Shown: positions 30,375-43,168, counted from the stretch's first letter. The stretch is DNA of 64,000 nt from Terebella lapidaria (GCA_949152475.1 OX424562.1:24242209-24306208), one strand, 5' to 3'. The notes: a model not told the origin generated them from the sequence alone. Numbers and translations: made by a program.

Positions 30375-31089
30375 TTAACATAAAATATGAGTTCGGAATG
30401 GAAAGTGCACCTTTCAATGAAACATCATAAGTTAAGAGCTCTTATTTGGTGGCCTATTTGCAGGAATTATCTGAGGAATTACAACTCGCTGCAATAAATT
30501 TTCACATTACATGATTTTGGGTTCATATCCACACCTGCACCGGATTCTTAAAGAAATTTCTGCCTACGTGCCAGACATCGTGTTGATGGTGTGATGAAAT
30601 ATGATTCCTCAGGCCCCTATCAGGTCTATCGCTTGCATAGTGTCCTCGAGCGTTGTTTTTAAAGCACGACTCACGATATCCTTTATTTGCACGACTGTCT
30701 ATTGAGGCACGACTGGAATGACTTCTTGCGCTCGTCTCTCACACACCGCTAATATTCCTTCTAAATTAATCCAAGTCCTATCAGTTTAGTTCACAATATG
30801 TAATCCGCCACCTCTGAGAATTTCCAAAAACACGTCTTCTCTCGTGGACTTCTCTATTCATAACTCAGGGGCAAGTGCGGGTGTCTGCATGAGCCTGAGT
30901 TTTCCCACCAAAATGCAGTGGCTTGTCTGAACATGTCTGTGTATGTGATGTATATATGGTCAGGGTATGTGGTGTCAGATCTGCAGTGTTCTGATTGGCT
31001 GAATGTATGTTGCAATATCTTCATCTGTTCACGTGAAGGAGGTGGATATGTGGTTCCTTGGAATGTGTACATGTATATATGGCGTGCTG
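30375..31089. other. Gene-free stretch
   Basis: No gene is seen. Around 30590-31080 there are short similarities to 51150-51800 (for example ATTGGCTGAATGTATG in both), perhaps two diverged copies of one dispersed repeat, but I could not set ends. Confidence 0.3.
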
Positions 31090-31292
31090 TACTAATAGTC
31101 CTGCAAACGGAGGCCCAAAAGAGGCTTAGAAATGAAGATACATCAACCGGAAGAGTAACAGGACGAATCATATACCAAAATGACCGGGAATGTCTCTAGT
31201 TTCCGGAAATGTCTGAAATACTTTTCAACTCCAATGGCAATTTGAGAAATTCGGGTTTAAGTAACATGTGTATGTTTCATCGAATTTGAGTT
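31090..31292 (+). repeat. Left arm of a long-distance inverted repeat
   Basis: About 200 bases (including TCAACCGGAAGAGTAACAGG) recur in inverted orientation at 37841-38035 with roughly 85 percent identity by eye. Confidence 0.75.
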
Positions 31293-32131
31293 TTTTGGTG
31301 TCTTTTTTAGAACGCGTATACACAAAATGTGCGATTCCGGTTTGGAATATTCCAAATATTCCCCCTTGTGCTCCATGAACTTATATAAAATGAAGCTAAA
31401 CAACATTACATGCATTTGCAATTAAGCTCTTACGGTGGGTGATATCGTGTATGCAGTTACCATGGTAACGATTAGCAAATGGAACCCACATGAACTTCTG
31501 CAGAATTCCCACCACAAAATATGTATGGAATTGTCCTCATCAGTGGCTTTCATAAATCAATTCAAGTTGATATTCAAGTTGAAAGATGATATGATTATAT
31601 TAAATGATACTTATCACAATAAAAGTTAAATCTATTACATGTTACCTTGGTAACCAACTGTTGTATGACAAATGTCTTAACTTTGTTTCAATTATCATCC
31701 GCACATGGAACCAGTCTTGTAGTCCGTCTACCTCACAAGAAAGCTGCAAATATCCTCATAATTAATAATTGATTGGCATATATACGATAATTTAGCATTA
31801 ATTGTAAATATATTGTTGTTCCCATAGCAACCACAATGGACATTTTCGATGTCATCAGTGAATCTGTATCATCCTTTTCAGTGCAATTGTGAATAAGCAA
31901 CATGTCCGTTTAGGTTCAAAGTCCAGCTAAAAAAACCTATTTTTGACAAATAGAGGGGTAAATGTAATGGATAGTTTTTACAGCATATAATATTAATATA
32001 ACAATTATATTTTACAGTTCTAATAGCCTACTCAATTAACATTACGAGTGCTCATGACATCACGAGGGTAGAACAAGTTATTTTTCAACATATTTTCAAC
32101 CATATATAATTCCAGCATGCACTTTAGCATG
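31293..32131. other. Gene-free AT-rich stretch
   Basis: Nothing recognised apart from a perfect GTTACCATGGTAAC palindrome near 31458. Confidence 0.4.
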
Positions 32132-32312
32132 TACAGTGGTCTCTGTAAGATAAGACCTCACCTTTTGCAGAAAAAATGAGGTCTTATCTTGCAGGAAGTC
32201 TTATTTCACAGGTTCATTTACATGTTAAATTGATCTTCGGGGAATACAAAAAAAGTCTTTACAGACAGGGAAGTCTTATTTCGGAGGGGTCTTATCTTAC
32301 AGGGACCATTGT
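32132..32312. mobile_element. 181-bp hairpin MITE, TA target site
   Basis: The ends are inverted over about 26 bases with three mismatches (left TACAGTGGTCTCTGTAAGAT). TA flanks both sides, as for Tc1/mariner-type elements. The internal sequence repeats GGTCTTATCTT/AAGATAAGACC motifs, so the whole can fold on itself. A piece of a related right end is at 48271-48301. Confidence 0.75.
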
Positions 32313-32660
32313 AGTATGAATATGAGTATGATATATTTTCTATCATCAGGCTTCATTTCGCATTATTCAGCAATACTATGTCCAGAAAGTTCGGAGAAAG
32401 TTCTGAAATTAGCTATATAAAACAATCCACTCATAATGTATGTCGTCATGGAAAGTCAGTTTGAAGGGGAAGCGAAGCAAAAAAAACTTTTGACAGTATG
32501 AAAGATCTGTTTTCAAGGACTCCGATGCTTGTTACAGAACCAAAATATCTTGATTTGTTCCAAAGTTATGACCATGTTTGTTTTGCTCCTCTGGGAGTCC
32601 TCGAGGCAATTCATTAGTTATTCGTGACGTCATCGATTGGGTTTCATTTAATTAGATTTT

Positions 32661-33650
32661 TAGCTTACCGGCCCTTTGGGCCGATAAGCTATTATCGTGG
32701 TTTTTCGTCCGTCGTCCGTCCGTCGTCCGTCCGGGTCTGTAACTTTTTTTTGGCATGATGAATTTCCCCGTAAATTTGTCAGAACATACCTTAGGCCAAT
32801 ATCTAAAAACGTTTTTTTTTATTTTTTTTATTGAATTGTTTTTTTCCGATTTGGCGGCCATTTTTGACGAAAAATTGCCAATTTTGGACTTTGGTGGCCA
32901 TTTTCTCAAAAACTGTCTGATCAGTTTTGAGATTTTTGTTTCAAAACATTCCTCTCATGTACCTCTATGACATGTATAAGTTTCGTTGCCCTTGAATCGC
33001 CGGTCTGCGTGTGGCGGCCATTTTGATTTTTTGACGGGTCGGCGAGAAAAAAAATTTTTGGTCTCAAATCAAGTCACTTTTCCAGAGCCATTTCCAGCAA
33101 AAAAAAAAAAAAAATTTTTTTTGCCAATGAAAATTTTTTGGACCACCCAATTTTCACCCAATTTTTCCTTCATAATGGGAGCTATGCACAGTAATCTCAT
33201 AGAACACTTCAAGATAGAGCCTAAGTATTGGCACATTCAAATGGGAAATCATATATTGCGGTTTGAGTGGTGACCTTGAATTTGACCTTCAATGACCTTG
33301 AAAGGTCAAAACGACCTTTTTTTGTTGAAAAAACGATGAATTTTGCCTTTGGTGGACATTTTCTCGAAATCTATTCAGACATTTTTCTCCAAAATCATGT
33401 ATAAGATTCTCCTCATGTACCTTTGTGATGTGTATAAGCTTTGTTGCTTATAAAAAATTTGTCATTAACGAAAAAAATCTTTCAAGATGTAACTTGATTT
33501 CGTATTATAGTCCATACAGAAAATGTGTTTCTATCAACATTTACGATCATGTTTTATTTAACATCAGTGTAACAATTTATATGTATTCAGTATTCTACGC
33601 AATTCACATGATTGCCGGTAAGCTACAGCACCCTTGGCGCTATGTTTTAT
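32661..33650. mobile_element. TAGCTTACCGGC element, copy 1 (about 1 kb)
   Basis: It starts with TAGCTTACCGGC, whose exact inverse GCCGGTAAGCTA stands at 33614-33625. The start is itself a hairpin (TAGCTTACCGGCCC, loop TTT, GGGCCGATAAGCTA). Just after the right inverted motif is a second hairpin (CAGCACCCTTGGCGCTATG). Next to the left end are repeated CGTCCGTC units. There is no transposase. Terminal hairpins next to short inverted motifs recall non-autonomous Helitron-like (Helentron) elements, but the class is an inference. Short ORFs inside are not genes. Confidence 0.7.
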
Positions 33651-33971
33651 TACTCTGATTGTAAGTACATTATTAGTCGCGTGTTTTATACTTGTAATCA
33701 AGTATATAATGCAAATAACCCATGAATCTGTCAAAATTTGTGATATCATGGTAACTATACTCCTCTTCAGGCCCAACTCTTGAAGATTGTCGACTTTGTC
33801 AAAGTATAAAATCAATTTCATAGACAGTCGTCAACCTTATAATATTGCCCGTATGATTTAGTCGATATTTTTGTATTTGCGGTCCGGTTTATTTACTGTA
33901 CTTCTGATACATATTTGACCATGCTATTATATATTTGATATATAAAAATTCGCTTTAATATAAATATATAT

Positions 33972-34043
33972 TTAAAGTGGCGGATCCATGGGCTCACTCG
34001 TTCTGAGCCAACCCCCCCCCCTCTCCCTAAAATGAGAGAAAAG

Positions 34044-34080
<37 letters not shown>

Positions 34081-34396
34081 AAAATATATTATGTTATCTA
34101 GATAATATGGAGGTATTATCTGAGGTAAAGAGCTAAATAAAAGGCTAAATAAAATGTTGATTTAGGTGCAGTCCTATGCTGTTATTTAATTTAGCACACG
34201 AAATAGGCTTCCAATATTCCCAGAAAAGTCTCCAGAAAGCACCCAAAGTGTTCTCATAAAATACCAAATTGCTAAATTTTCTTGGAGGGGTAACGGCTCC
34301 ACCAACCCCCAGACCACTTTTAGTGTCTGCGCTCCCCCTCCGCCCCCCCCCCCCCCCTTCTATCAGATTTCTTGGATCCGCCCTTGATTTAAAATA
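33972..34396. mobile_element. GGCGGATCC-ended MITE-like element with GA repeat
   Basis: TTTAAAGTGGCGGATCCA at the left is inverted as TTGGATCCGCC plus CTTGATTTAAA at the right. The inside has C-runs and a 30-base GA repeat (34046-34076). No coding capacity. Confidence 0.6.
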
Positions 34397-35089
34397 TTTG
34401 GGTTTGTCTCCCTACACAAAGATAGTCTGTCTATCTATAGATAGTCCGTTTGTTATCCTGATTAATTATGCAATTATCGCGATAAACAAGGCATGTATTT
34501 TTTCATGAACGACTATTTGTGAGCTTTGGCAATGCAGAATAATACGATGGTCCTTTGTTACAATGCCGCTCAATACAACTCTTCACCCCTAACGAACACA
34601 AGTGGAACTATATTATTGTTTAGTTTGTAAGAGGACTAATTTATGAAATTTAATTTTCTATTGAAATGTTTCTTTGGCCATTTGGTGGCCAGTTTGGTGG
34701 CCATTTTCATGTGACAATATTTCAAACTTCAAAAAATATATATTCTCACAATTGACAAGTTAACTATTTAATTCTGTACAGTCATGATTTTAATGTATTC
34801 GTATTGTGTATAAAATGGTAAACCTTGAATTGGTCAGACGGCTGGAAACATAGGCTCAAATGCCCAAAATGGACTCAAGTGCACACATTGGTCTCTCGGG
34901 ACAGAATTCATCAACACAGTGCTAAGTTTTCTATTATGAGCATTCAGAAAGTCGTATAAGGTTGATCATGTGGTGTCGTTGAAATTTACCTCTGATGACC
35001 TTGAGTGGTAAACCTCGAGGTCACGTCTGGCCTGAACTGTGTAAATTGGCTTGTGCAGACGTCACTCTTGTAAATAGAACTTAGTAGTG
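34397..35089. other. Gene-free stretch
   Basis: No gene. GGTGGCCATTTT-type strings near 34680 resemble the interior of the TAGCTTACCGGC elements and may be an older relative. Confidence 0.35.
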
Positions 35090-36600
35090 TATTATTAATC
35101 CCCTATTATAGTCCAAGGTCGACAATTTGGGGGTCACGATTTTACGACTTTTGAGTGTTCTGATATGATTCATGTTTTCAATCAGTTTAAACCGTTTCCA
35201 TTCAGGAGATATGCCTTGATAATAGAAACAATGCTCAGAAGTTTTTACAGCTCAATATTGACCGACAAGGTCAAGATCACAGAAAAGGTCAAAATAAAAA
35301 AATTGCAATAACTCTTAATAATTTTCCCCTTTAATTCCGTATTTTTCCTATGGTCAATTCCCCATCATATATGCTATTTGAACGATGATCGTAAGATTGA
35401 AAATCCATTATCGCCCAAGGTCGAAAATGTAAAGTGCACCAGTTGGAATCACTGAATTTCGTTATATTTCAAGTAGTAGTACATGTAATTCCAAAACCCT
35501 GACGATATCCAATAGAATATTGAACATATAGAATGCTGTATGAATCTCAGATGATTTTCGAAGTTTTGGAGGACAGTGTCAAGAAATCATTTCCTGGTCG
35601 AGAATATGGTCAAAATAAAATTTAAAAAATCGCATGAACCGCACAATGATTTTTGTGTTATTCTATTGCCAATTCCCCACGATTTGAAGTATTACAAATA
35701 GTCGTACGACCCAAATCCCCGATATCGCCTAGGTCGAAAATGCAAGGGTCATCAGGGTAACCCTTATATAACTAAATCTGAAAAGGTGAGGATCTGCAAT
35801 CTCTGATTGTTTCTTTTCAGCTGCTATTGATTGCAACCTTTAGAACCTCAAGTCGGTCAACAGCCAGAGAAACGCAACAATATCACCAGTAGATTATTCG
35901 TCACCAAAGACATGGGTGTAGACACCAATATTTTATTTCATATCTGCCATAGAAGCCAGAGTATAGCCCAAAACGAGATTTCAGGAATTTTGACGGCCAT
36001 GATGAAAAAGATGTCACACACGTTGGACTTCCACAATTGGGGGCATCTGCACCTCTATTGTTGGAGAGGGCCAAGTGAAGTGCTGATTGAAGTGATTGGT
36101 TGAAATAGTGTCAATTCCCCATGATTTTCACACAAGTATGTTCCGCCGAAGAAAAATGGTGATTTTTACAGGTTTCGATGACAGCCACTTTTAATTGAGA
36201 GACAAACAACAGTCAGAGTGCCTCAATGATACTATCAATGAATTCATTTACATCTAAATTATGGATGTAGACACGGAAATCTTGTCTCTGTCTGCAGTAG
36301 AGGCAGATTTATAGCTCAAAACAGGATTTCACAAATTTTGGCACTCATTTCGAGAACGACTTCATTGCAAAAAGTTGATTTTTTCCGAGTTTTGATGGCA
36401 ACTATTTTGAATTCTGAAATAGCCAAGCGAACAAACAGTCATAGAGAATCGGCAGTGTCAGCATTAGATTCCTTGTCATCGAAAACATGGGTGTAGCCAC
36501 CGAAATCTCCTCTCTATCTGCCATAGAATCTGAGTTATAGCTCAAAACGTGGATTCACGAATCTGGTGGCGGCCATTTTGAAAATGATGTCACACAGCTA
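35090..36600 (+). repeat. Diverged tandem repeats, two families
   Basis: From about 35090 to 35830 a roughly 300-base unit recurs about three times, marked by CCAAGGTCGACAATT, CCCAAGGTCGAAAATG and CCTAGGTCGAAAATGC and by CAATTCCCCA strings. From 35900 to 36600 another unit of 230-340 bases recurs three times, marked by TGTAGACACCAATATT-like and ATAGCCCAAAACGAGATTTCA-like blocks. Units are old and uneven in length. Confidence 0.6.
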
Positions 36601-37840
36601 TTTCATCTTAATTTATGAAGGTGGCACCAATTCGGGGGGAAGGTTGTAAAAAGAAAGCGAAAACAAGTCCTCATATCGTCTTGTGGAGGTGCACAGGAAT
36701 CTACCTAGCTCATGGAATTTATCATCAGTCTCTTACTATACTAAATGTTTCGTCCTTGCCATAGTCACCTTGGTTGCCATGGCAACGACGCATTCAAAAT
36801 TCATCTTATTCATGTCAAAATATATTTGTTTTATCATACTTGTAGCATTTCACAAACAAGAAAATGCAGCTAACTGCGGGAGACGACATTAGAGCTCGAG
36901 CACATCATCAGCACCACGACAGCTGAATGTATCTTACAGAATGTTACCCTCCCCCCCCCCCCCCCTGCAAAAAAAGAGAATCATATCATGCCCCACATGA
37001 TTCCAATTTATTCCCTATATTATGATGAAACACATAGGCGTACTTCAACCATATTCTTAATAAGTAAACATTTATTTTGAACTCAATGAAACAGATACGC
37101 CTGATAAAATGATATTGAACCTCAATAAAATATCCTCAAATATTGGATACTATGAGGAGTATCTGCATCTGATATCATGATATAGATAACACATGCATAC
37201 TGAGCAAATTAAATGAACAGTTTAAAATAAAAAGGTTTCGCAACCCAGCATGGAACACATTCTCATGTGATAAAATATGTCAAATTACGGTAAATGTAGT
37301 CGTGGTATCGCAGACGAATCATTGTGTTTACTTCATAATGCAAAAGAAGGCCACACGCAAGGTTACATGTACATGCATGCACAAAATGCTGCACAGAAAA
37401 TTGTGCGTTCCAAAGTACGCGTCATTGTGGTAAAATATGCTTTGCATTCTGGGAACGTGAATTTCCATCGGCTCCGCCATTTTTACGTTTTTCAGGCGAG
37501 CAGACCATTTTGCGTAATTTTCTCAAACCTAACACATCGATTTATGCATTATATATCTGTGGAATATTCAAAGCTTGCCATCAAATCGAGAGATTTTATG
37601 TCAAGGACGAAGAAAATCCTCATTTGAAGTAGGTGTACAAAGGTTTACATGCCAAAACGGGCGTCGATAGGTTGGCATGAAACCTCCATGAAAAAGTCAG
37701 CACATAGACATGTAGAGAGTTGGGGGCTTCGCCCCCCACGCTCTAATGTCAAAAAATGGCGTTTTTGTCAAAATTTGTTATATATTTATTACTTGATGTC
37801 TGCAATGCCTAATATGATCTCGATATTCGCATAGCTAAAA
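36601..37840. other. Gene-free stretch
   Basis: A C-run lies at about 36947-36965 and a GC hairpin GGGGGCTTCGCCCCC at about 37723-37737. No gene is recognised. Confidence 0.4.
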
Positions 37841-38035
37841 GCTTAAATTCGGTGAAACAGACACATGTTACTAAACCCCGAATTTCTCAGATTGCCATTG
37901 GAGTTGAAAAGTATTTCAGACATTTCCTGAAACTAGAGGCTTCCCCGGTCATTTTGGTATATGACTCGTCCTGTTACTCTTCCGGTTGAGGTACCTCAAA
38001 AAATTGGACCCCGGTTTGCAGCACTATAAGCGGGA
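37841..38035 (-). repeat. Right arm of a long-distance inverted repeat
   Basis: Inverse of the arm at 31090-31292. The arms are 6.55 kb apart and enclose several unrelated insertions. Confidence 0.75.
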
Positions 38036-39322
38036 CTGTGTGTTTATGTTGGCACGTGTGGTTTTGAGAAGCGTGCGGTACCCTCAGGGATGAGCGTTAT
38101 TAATAGATGCTGATGTAAATGTGTGTGTAATGATTCTATGTAATATATAAGCGAGAGTTCATACGGGGGAGGGTTGCTGGCCGTTACTACAAAAGTATAC
38201 TACATTGGGTTATCGCTTTGTAAAGGTCGGACTTATCAGAAAACGATAGTATGTGATGCTGAGATTGAAAACTTTTTTTCGCATGTTTATATTTGTTTCT
38301 CAGTTTGCACAAGCACATTATGTATACGTATGTAAATAAGGACATAAAAGATGGCGAGAGCAGTTACAAGCAATGTACCATATTAATTTTTGTTCATCTA
38401 AGATTTGTTCATGAAATTGACCAACGTATTTCTCATAATCACGTTGTTTTTGTATTGTAATAAAAACTGGAATCACATAAAATACTATGAGCTGCACGAG
38501 TTCCACAATTTACATGATAGCTTGGTCTCATTTTCTACATTCATTGATGAACGGGGGGATGGACAATGTATCATTTAATTTAAGGGATACAAGGGATTTA
38601 AGAGATACATGTACATAATACATATGTTGAACAAACTATTTAAAATCAACACACATATTCAAATCGAACTTTTATTTACCAAAACCATGCATGCCCCAAC
38701 ATATGTCGTGTACGAACTACAAAGTAGCAAGAATGCAAGAACGTCCTAAAGAAACTATCATGTTCTTTGTATCACATCATTGCCCAATGCCCATGCTTAA
38801 TTCCCCGTTGCCCCCATATGGGCGGCATATATCAGCTACATTGTTCTGATGTCACTCATCACAAACCTCAATCACTGTTTTGTATTGTTTCCAGAGGTCC
38901 GCGTTGACAGGCACGTCTTCTGCCAAACAAATCATGGGGCAAATGTCTGTACGTGACCAAGCAGTTACCGTAGTATGCGAGCTCAACCGCATCCGAGCAG
39001 TTCATGTTGTTGCGAACGTAGCATACATCATGAAGTGAATGTTCAATAATTATCTTCTCTCGTTCGAACTATTCGGACTGAAACAAAAATGTTTGCTGTG
39101 GTCATTTTGTTTGGGACATGACATGCTCATGCAGTGGAATCGTACGACGGCGTTCATTGGCCGAATTTCAAGAGATTCCAGCCCCACAGCCAATTCGCCT
39201 GAAAAACAACATTATTGAGTGATGCGAAATTTCGAACTGCAGTCAGTGAGCATGGAATAAACTGGCTGTGTCAATCTTTGGTCGTTCGGGTGACCGGAAA
39301 CGTAACAAAATTTTTTTTTGCC
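38036..39322. other. Gene-free stretch
   Basis: No gene or repeat end is recognised. Confidence 0.35.
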
Positions 39323-39980
39323 TTAATAAAAGCAAGTCTCACTGAGTAGTGCAGGTATCTGGACATGTTGATCTGTAATAATCTCGATGACTGCGAAAGA
39401 GCACTTCTCCTGAATCTCCCAGAGAGCTCTTATGAATCCTATTTTCTCCATATTGACGCATTTGTCAACGGCCTCCCTTGAATCGACCACTTGGATAGAC
39501 AAGATCCGGTTCGTCTTGGTGTCCATCAACGAGTAGGTACAATATTGGATACAGTAGTCAGAGGATTATTTGCGCCCTCCCCTTTTAGCACCAGTGGACC
39601 ATCAACTGAGCTTTTGTTGATGCCAGTACAGCCAGCGAAAATAGTTGGTCAACAGCCACGCGAAAATACTCTTGTATCCTGGGACTGTATTGCCCGCCTT
39701 CACCCCGAAGATGTTGGGCCTGGAGCTTCAAATTCTGCTGCCCTGTTCTGGGTTTACGTAACACCCCCAGCGGACCATCATGCAGGTTGCGACGATAGAC
39801 GACTACATTTTGGTAGTGATGATTTTTGTAAGAAAAACGAAGAGGCCGACTTTTGTGTGTAGACATTTCAGCAGATTTACTGGCACCAACATCAGTGCTA
39901 CGATCGAATGTTTCTCGTGGCTCACTAATGAGCAATAAAAATATTGCATAAGAACTTTGACAACCGTGGGTGGTCATCAA
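39323..39980 (-). pseudogene. DDE-type transposase-like fragment
   Basis: The minus strand encodes DTKTNRILSIQVVDS, then MEKIGFIRALWEIQEK and IIEIITDQHVQI in variant form. This order (substrate-core strand, ..MEK.G..R.L.., ..TDRH.Q.) is that of a multi-copy transposase-derived protein family known from many aquatic animals. The upstream piece (39585-39980) is in other frames with stops. No terminal repeats are seen, and the catalytic core is incomplete, so this is a decayed fragment. Confidence 0.5.
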
Positions 39981-41352
39981 TATAGTCGTTCACGAGGCGG
40001 CAAACTTGGAGTAAATTCAAAATGGAGATATGGCAAAAAGTAACACATTGGTTTAAATCATATTTATTTAAAAAATGAACGTTGATCAGCGGGGCAAGCC
40101 CTATTTTAAGATCTCTGCTGGTGCATTTCTACATGGTGCATAGGCATATATACACATAGAGTTCAATTTAAAATTGGAACGAAGAAACATATATACATCA
40201 GATGTATCTACAATATTTACAACGAAAATTTAAACAAAATAGATGATAATAAAATAAATAGGGCGCTACAATACGACACAATTAGTTAAACAACCATGCA
40301 TACATACATATAATCTGATTTGAGGTACATAATATTACAGCTATGTTTACATGACAAAAAAAATATAACGCAAAATAGTTCAATTTTACACAACGTCGCA
40401 ATACCAATATCAGAAACATTATATTACTATTTATACAAAGTGCACTGATGCATACCGATTGGTGATCACAAAAGATGTAGTGTATGAAGAAGACTCTGGT
40501 GTGAATGATTCGGTGCAGGTGGGAACAACCCCCGTTAATCACCCACAAAAAGCCTTGTGATTGTGTGATATGTGTATGATGTGTGACATTGCCTTCCATG
40601 TACTCTCAAACCTATGCATTTCATCGGAATTAAACATTTTTCACAGACATGGGAAATACACAGAATGAGTATATTTCACTGAATAAATAAAATACTTGAC
40701 TGCTATAATTTTGAATGTTCTGTGAATTTGATTAAAAATGTAAATAATTACGTATCCTTCGCTCTTCACCAGATCTGCTTTGGCGTCAGTATTCTAATTT
40801 TCCTTCGCAACCAAAGGTCACATGAGAATTCAAAATGCTGTCAAATCAAACAGAAACTATCAATAAATGAAATATGAATGGTGAAATATCGAGCTGATAT
40901 ATATCATTTGAACATGATGAAATCAGAATGAATTGGATACACTGGTGTTACAAATTGTCTGCCACCTTTGTAAACATGTTGTTGCGATTTTGCCAAAGTG
41001 CCGTTAAACTTCATTCCTTCCTTTTGTTGCGATGTGGTGTGTTTAATGGGCAGATCTTATTGTTCAATATTGTTGTATGGTGTTTTCGTAAGGTTTCAAT
41101 TTTCATTTCTATCCAAGTTCAAATCTTGACAATCAGTGGATCTTGTGTATACCTGATTCTTAACAATGTGTGAGTCTGTGTGGTTTGAAACGCTTGAACT
41201 TGGTTTCAAAAAGTATTTCTTATCTTTATCAAAGTTCTTGAAGTCGAGTTACAGTTATAACAGGGATCACACCTCAAAGCGTTTCTGCTTGTTTCCAGGG
41301 TGGAAATGTCATTTACCTCTCTGTTTATTTGTTTTTTATTCTGATTTTGCAG
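39981..41352. other. Intron-like stretch before the basic exon
   Basis: AT-rich, no gene. A 35-base LINE tail piece (CCAAAGTGCCGTTAAAC, 40993-41027) is embedded. The stretch ends in TTCTGATTTTGCAG at 41352, a strong splice acceptor. Confidence 0.45.
40993..41027 (+). mobile_element. LINE tail micro-fragment
   Basis: CCAAAGTGCCGTTAAACTTC followed by ATTCCTTCC matches the last part of the LINE tails. Too short to date. Confidence 0.45.
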
Positions 41353-41595
41353 ATGTGGTCAGATCAGTATCTCACACCCGACTGGACATCAATTGAGACG
41401 AAACAAAGGACATACAAAAGGAGCAGGAAGAGGCTTATGGCTGATGCCCGCAAGTATAATGAAGTCAAGAAGACCGATGCGGAGAGGCACAAGCGACGAC
41501 GGCAAAATATGACTGCTGAAGAGAGAAAGAAATACAATGAGCAAACAAAGTTGAGAATGCGGAAATATCGAGAAAAGAACAAGGCACGGAAGTGA
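41353..41595 (+). CDS. Terminal exon encoding an 80-residue, highly basic peptide
   Basis: A strong acceptor ends at 41352 and the exon opens in phase 0 with ATG TGG TCA. It runs 80 codons plus stop, with AATAAA 43 bases later (41638). From residue 20 on, about half the residues are Lys or Arg, in a helical pattern (AERHKRRRQNMTAEERKKYN, then LRMRKYREKNK) typical of nuclear, nucleic-acid-binding tails. It could be the start of a short gene with an untranslated first exon, or a last exon of a longer one. Phase and layout match the zinc-finger cassettes 25 kb upstream, but there is no sequence link. I do not recognise a named family. Confidence 0.6.
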   Translation: MWSDQYLTPDWTSIETKQRTYKRSRKRLMADARKYNEVKKTDAERHKRRRQNMTAEERKKYNEQTKLRMRKYREKNKARK

Positions 41596-41637
41596 CACGA
41601 ACCATTAGTGTGCAATGAAAACTAAAAATGTTGAAAA

Positions 41638-41643
41638 AATAAA
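41638..41643 (+). other. Poly(A) signal after the basic exon
   Basis: AATAAA lies 43 bases past the stop codon of the 41.35-kb exon. Confidence 0.55.
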
Positions 41644-43168
41644 ACAGTGAAAATCACATTTTTCGTCAGATTGTTCTCAGAATATCATACTGTTAGTTTG
41701 GTTATACCTTTTTGAATGAACTCACCTGAAGACATTTAGTATGTGAAAAATACCCTATATAATATTGGAATATATAATATTGTATTATACGGAGCAATAT
41801 GGATTTAATGCTTATGTTCTATAGGCGTGATGCGTTGTATAGCTGTTGGTATATAGCTGTATATACTAGATGCGTTTGTTCATTGGGGGAATTCTCAGAG
41901 AGAAACGGCAGTATGATCTTTATCTATTTTTTATTTCGACCTCACACACCTACCACGAATTCTCAAGTAACATGCTTTATATAACATCCTCGATACACTA
42001 ACCCAATCAGATATTTTCCCTACCCTGTGCCTTACTTTAGTCCCGCCCCCACACCGTCCTGTGTTTAGACAGACTGGAGGTCGCGACACCTAAGTTGCCA
42101 CCTTGATACTTACAAACAATATGATCATAAGATGGCTATTGTGGCCACGCGGTTCATGACCGACAACCACAAAGAATAAATATAAGGCATGTTGGGGATA
42201 TATTGGCTTGCACACATTACCGTTCCTATCTACTTCAATTTCATTTACATAATTTATCAACAGAATACATGACAGGTCAAACTACATACAGGGCAAATTC
42301 AAAAATATACTCCGATCTTTTACACAAACCTAAAATCACATACGAAATAATTCAGAATATAGTTGTATCATTAATCTAACATCTGCGCCTTTGAATTATT
42401 CTAGTCCCACGAATATTTATTTAATATATAAGTTAAACCCCGGGGAGGTACCTTCCTAACTCACATACTTCGATGTCCATTTATATATAGACACTATCAA
42501 TTATGACCTTTGTTATATCGACAACCAGTGATTAAAATGTCTGTTACTGTACGCATACAGAAATAATGAATGCTTACTATCAACAAAAATGTCTAATTAC
42601 CACTAAATTTGAAATAAAAATCAATAAAAATCCCTAAAAATTATCAGTATCAGTAGAACATCATGAACATATTCACATCACATCATTATGATAAGCTTTA
42701 CCTCAAGTTGTACATAGTAGCTACATCATTTCACATATGAATGATGATTCTAATCATTAACATTCGGGTCTATGAGATTATGAGCTATACTAAACAAAAA
42801 TACACTCAATAAACATACATACAAAATACATTATATACGGAATTACTAGAGGGTGATATTATCCGTGATGCCATGGCAGGAGGCATATACTAGCATTAAG
42901 ATACCCAATGGCAGTCAAGAGGTTGCAGGTGGCAGGCCCGTAGGGTGAAGTGGAATTGGGATGGGGGGGGGGGGGGTGGGGGTGCAAAAATATTTAATGG
43001 TGGAACTATGGAAGCGAGCGAAGCGATCGAAATTTTTCAATTTTGCTTCTCTCAGAACACATCTCTGATGCATCAGAGCAGCAGAAATGCTATACTGGTG
43101 CCATCGGGATTTAATCACTTTCAAGGAAAAATCATGAAAGCAAACAGACTTTATACTTTCAGTTTTTT
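41644..43168. other. Gene-free AT-rich stretch
   Basis: No gene is recognised. A G-run lies at about 42963-42976. Confidence 0.4.

Noticed and set aside
31456-31470. GTTACCATGGTAAC palindrome as a regulatory site
   Set aside because: A single short palindrome without context in AT-rich, gene-free DNA.
32661-33273. ORFs of 70-95 codons inside the TAGCTTACCGGC elements (also in 43.2-44.1 kb)
   Set aside because: They arise from the repeat itself (CGTCCGTC and A/T runs) on both strands and carry no domain.
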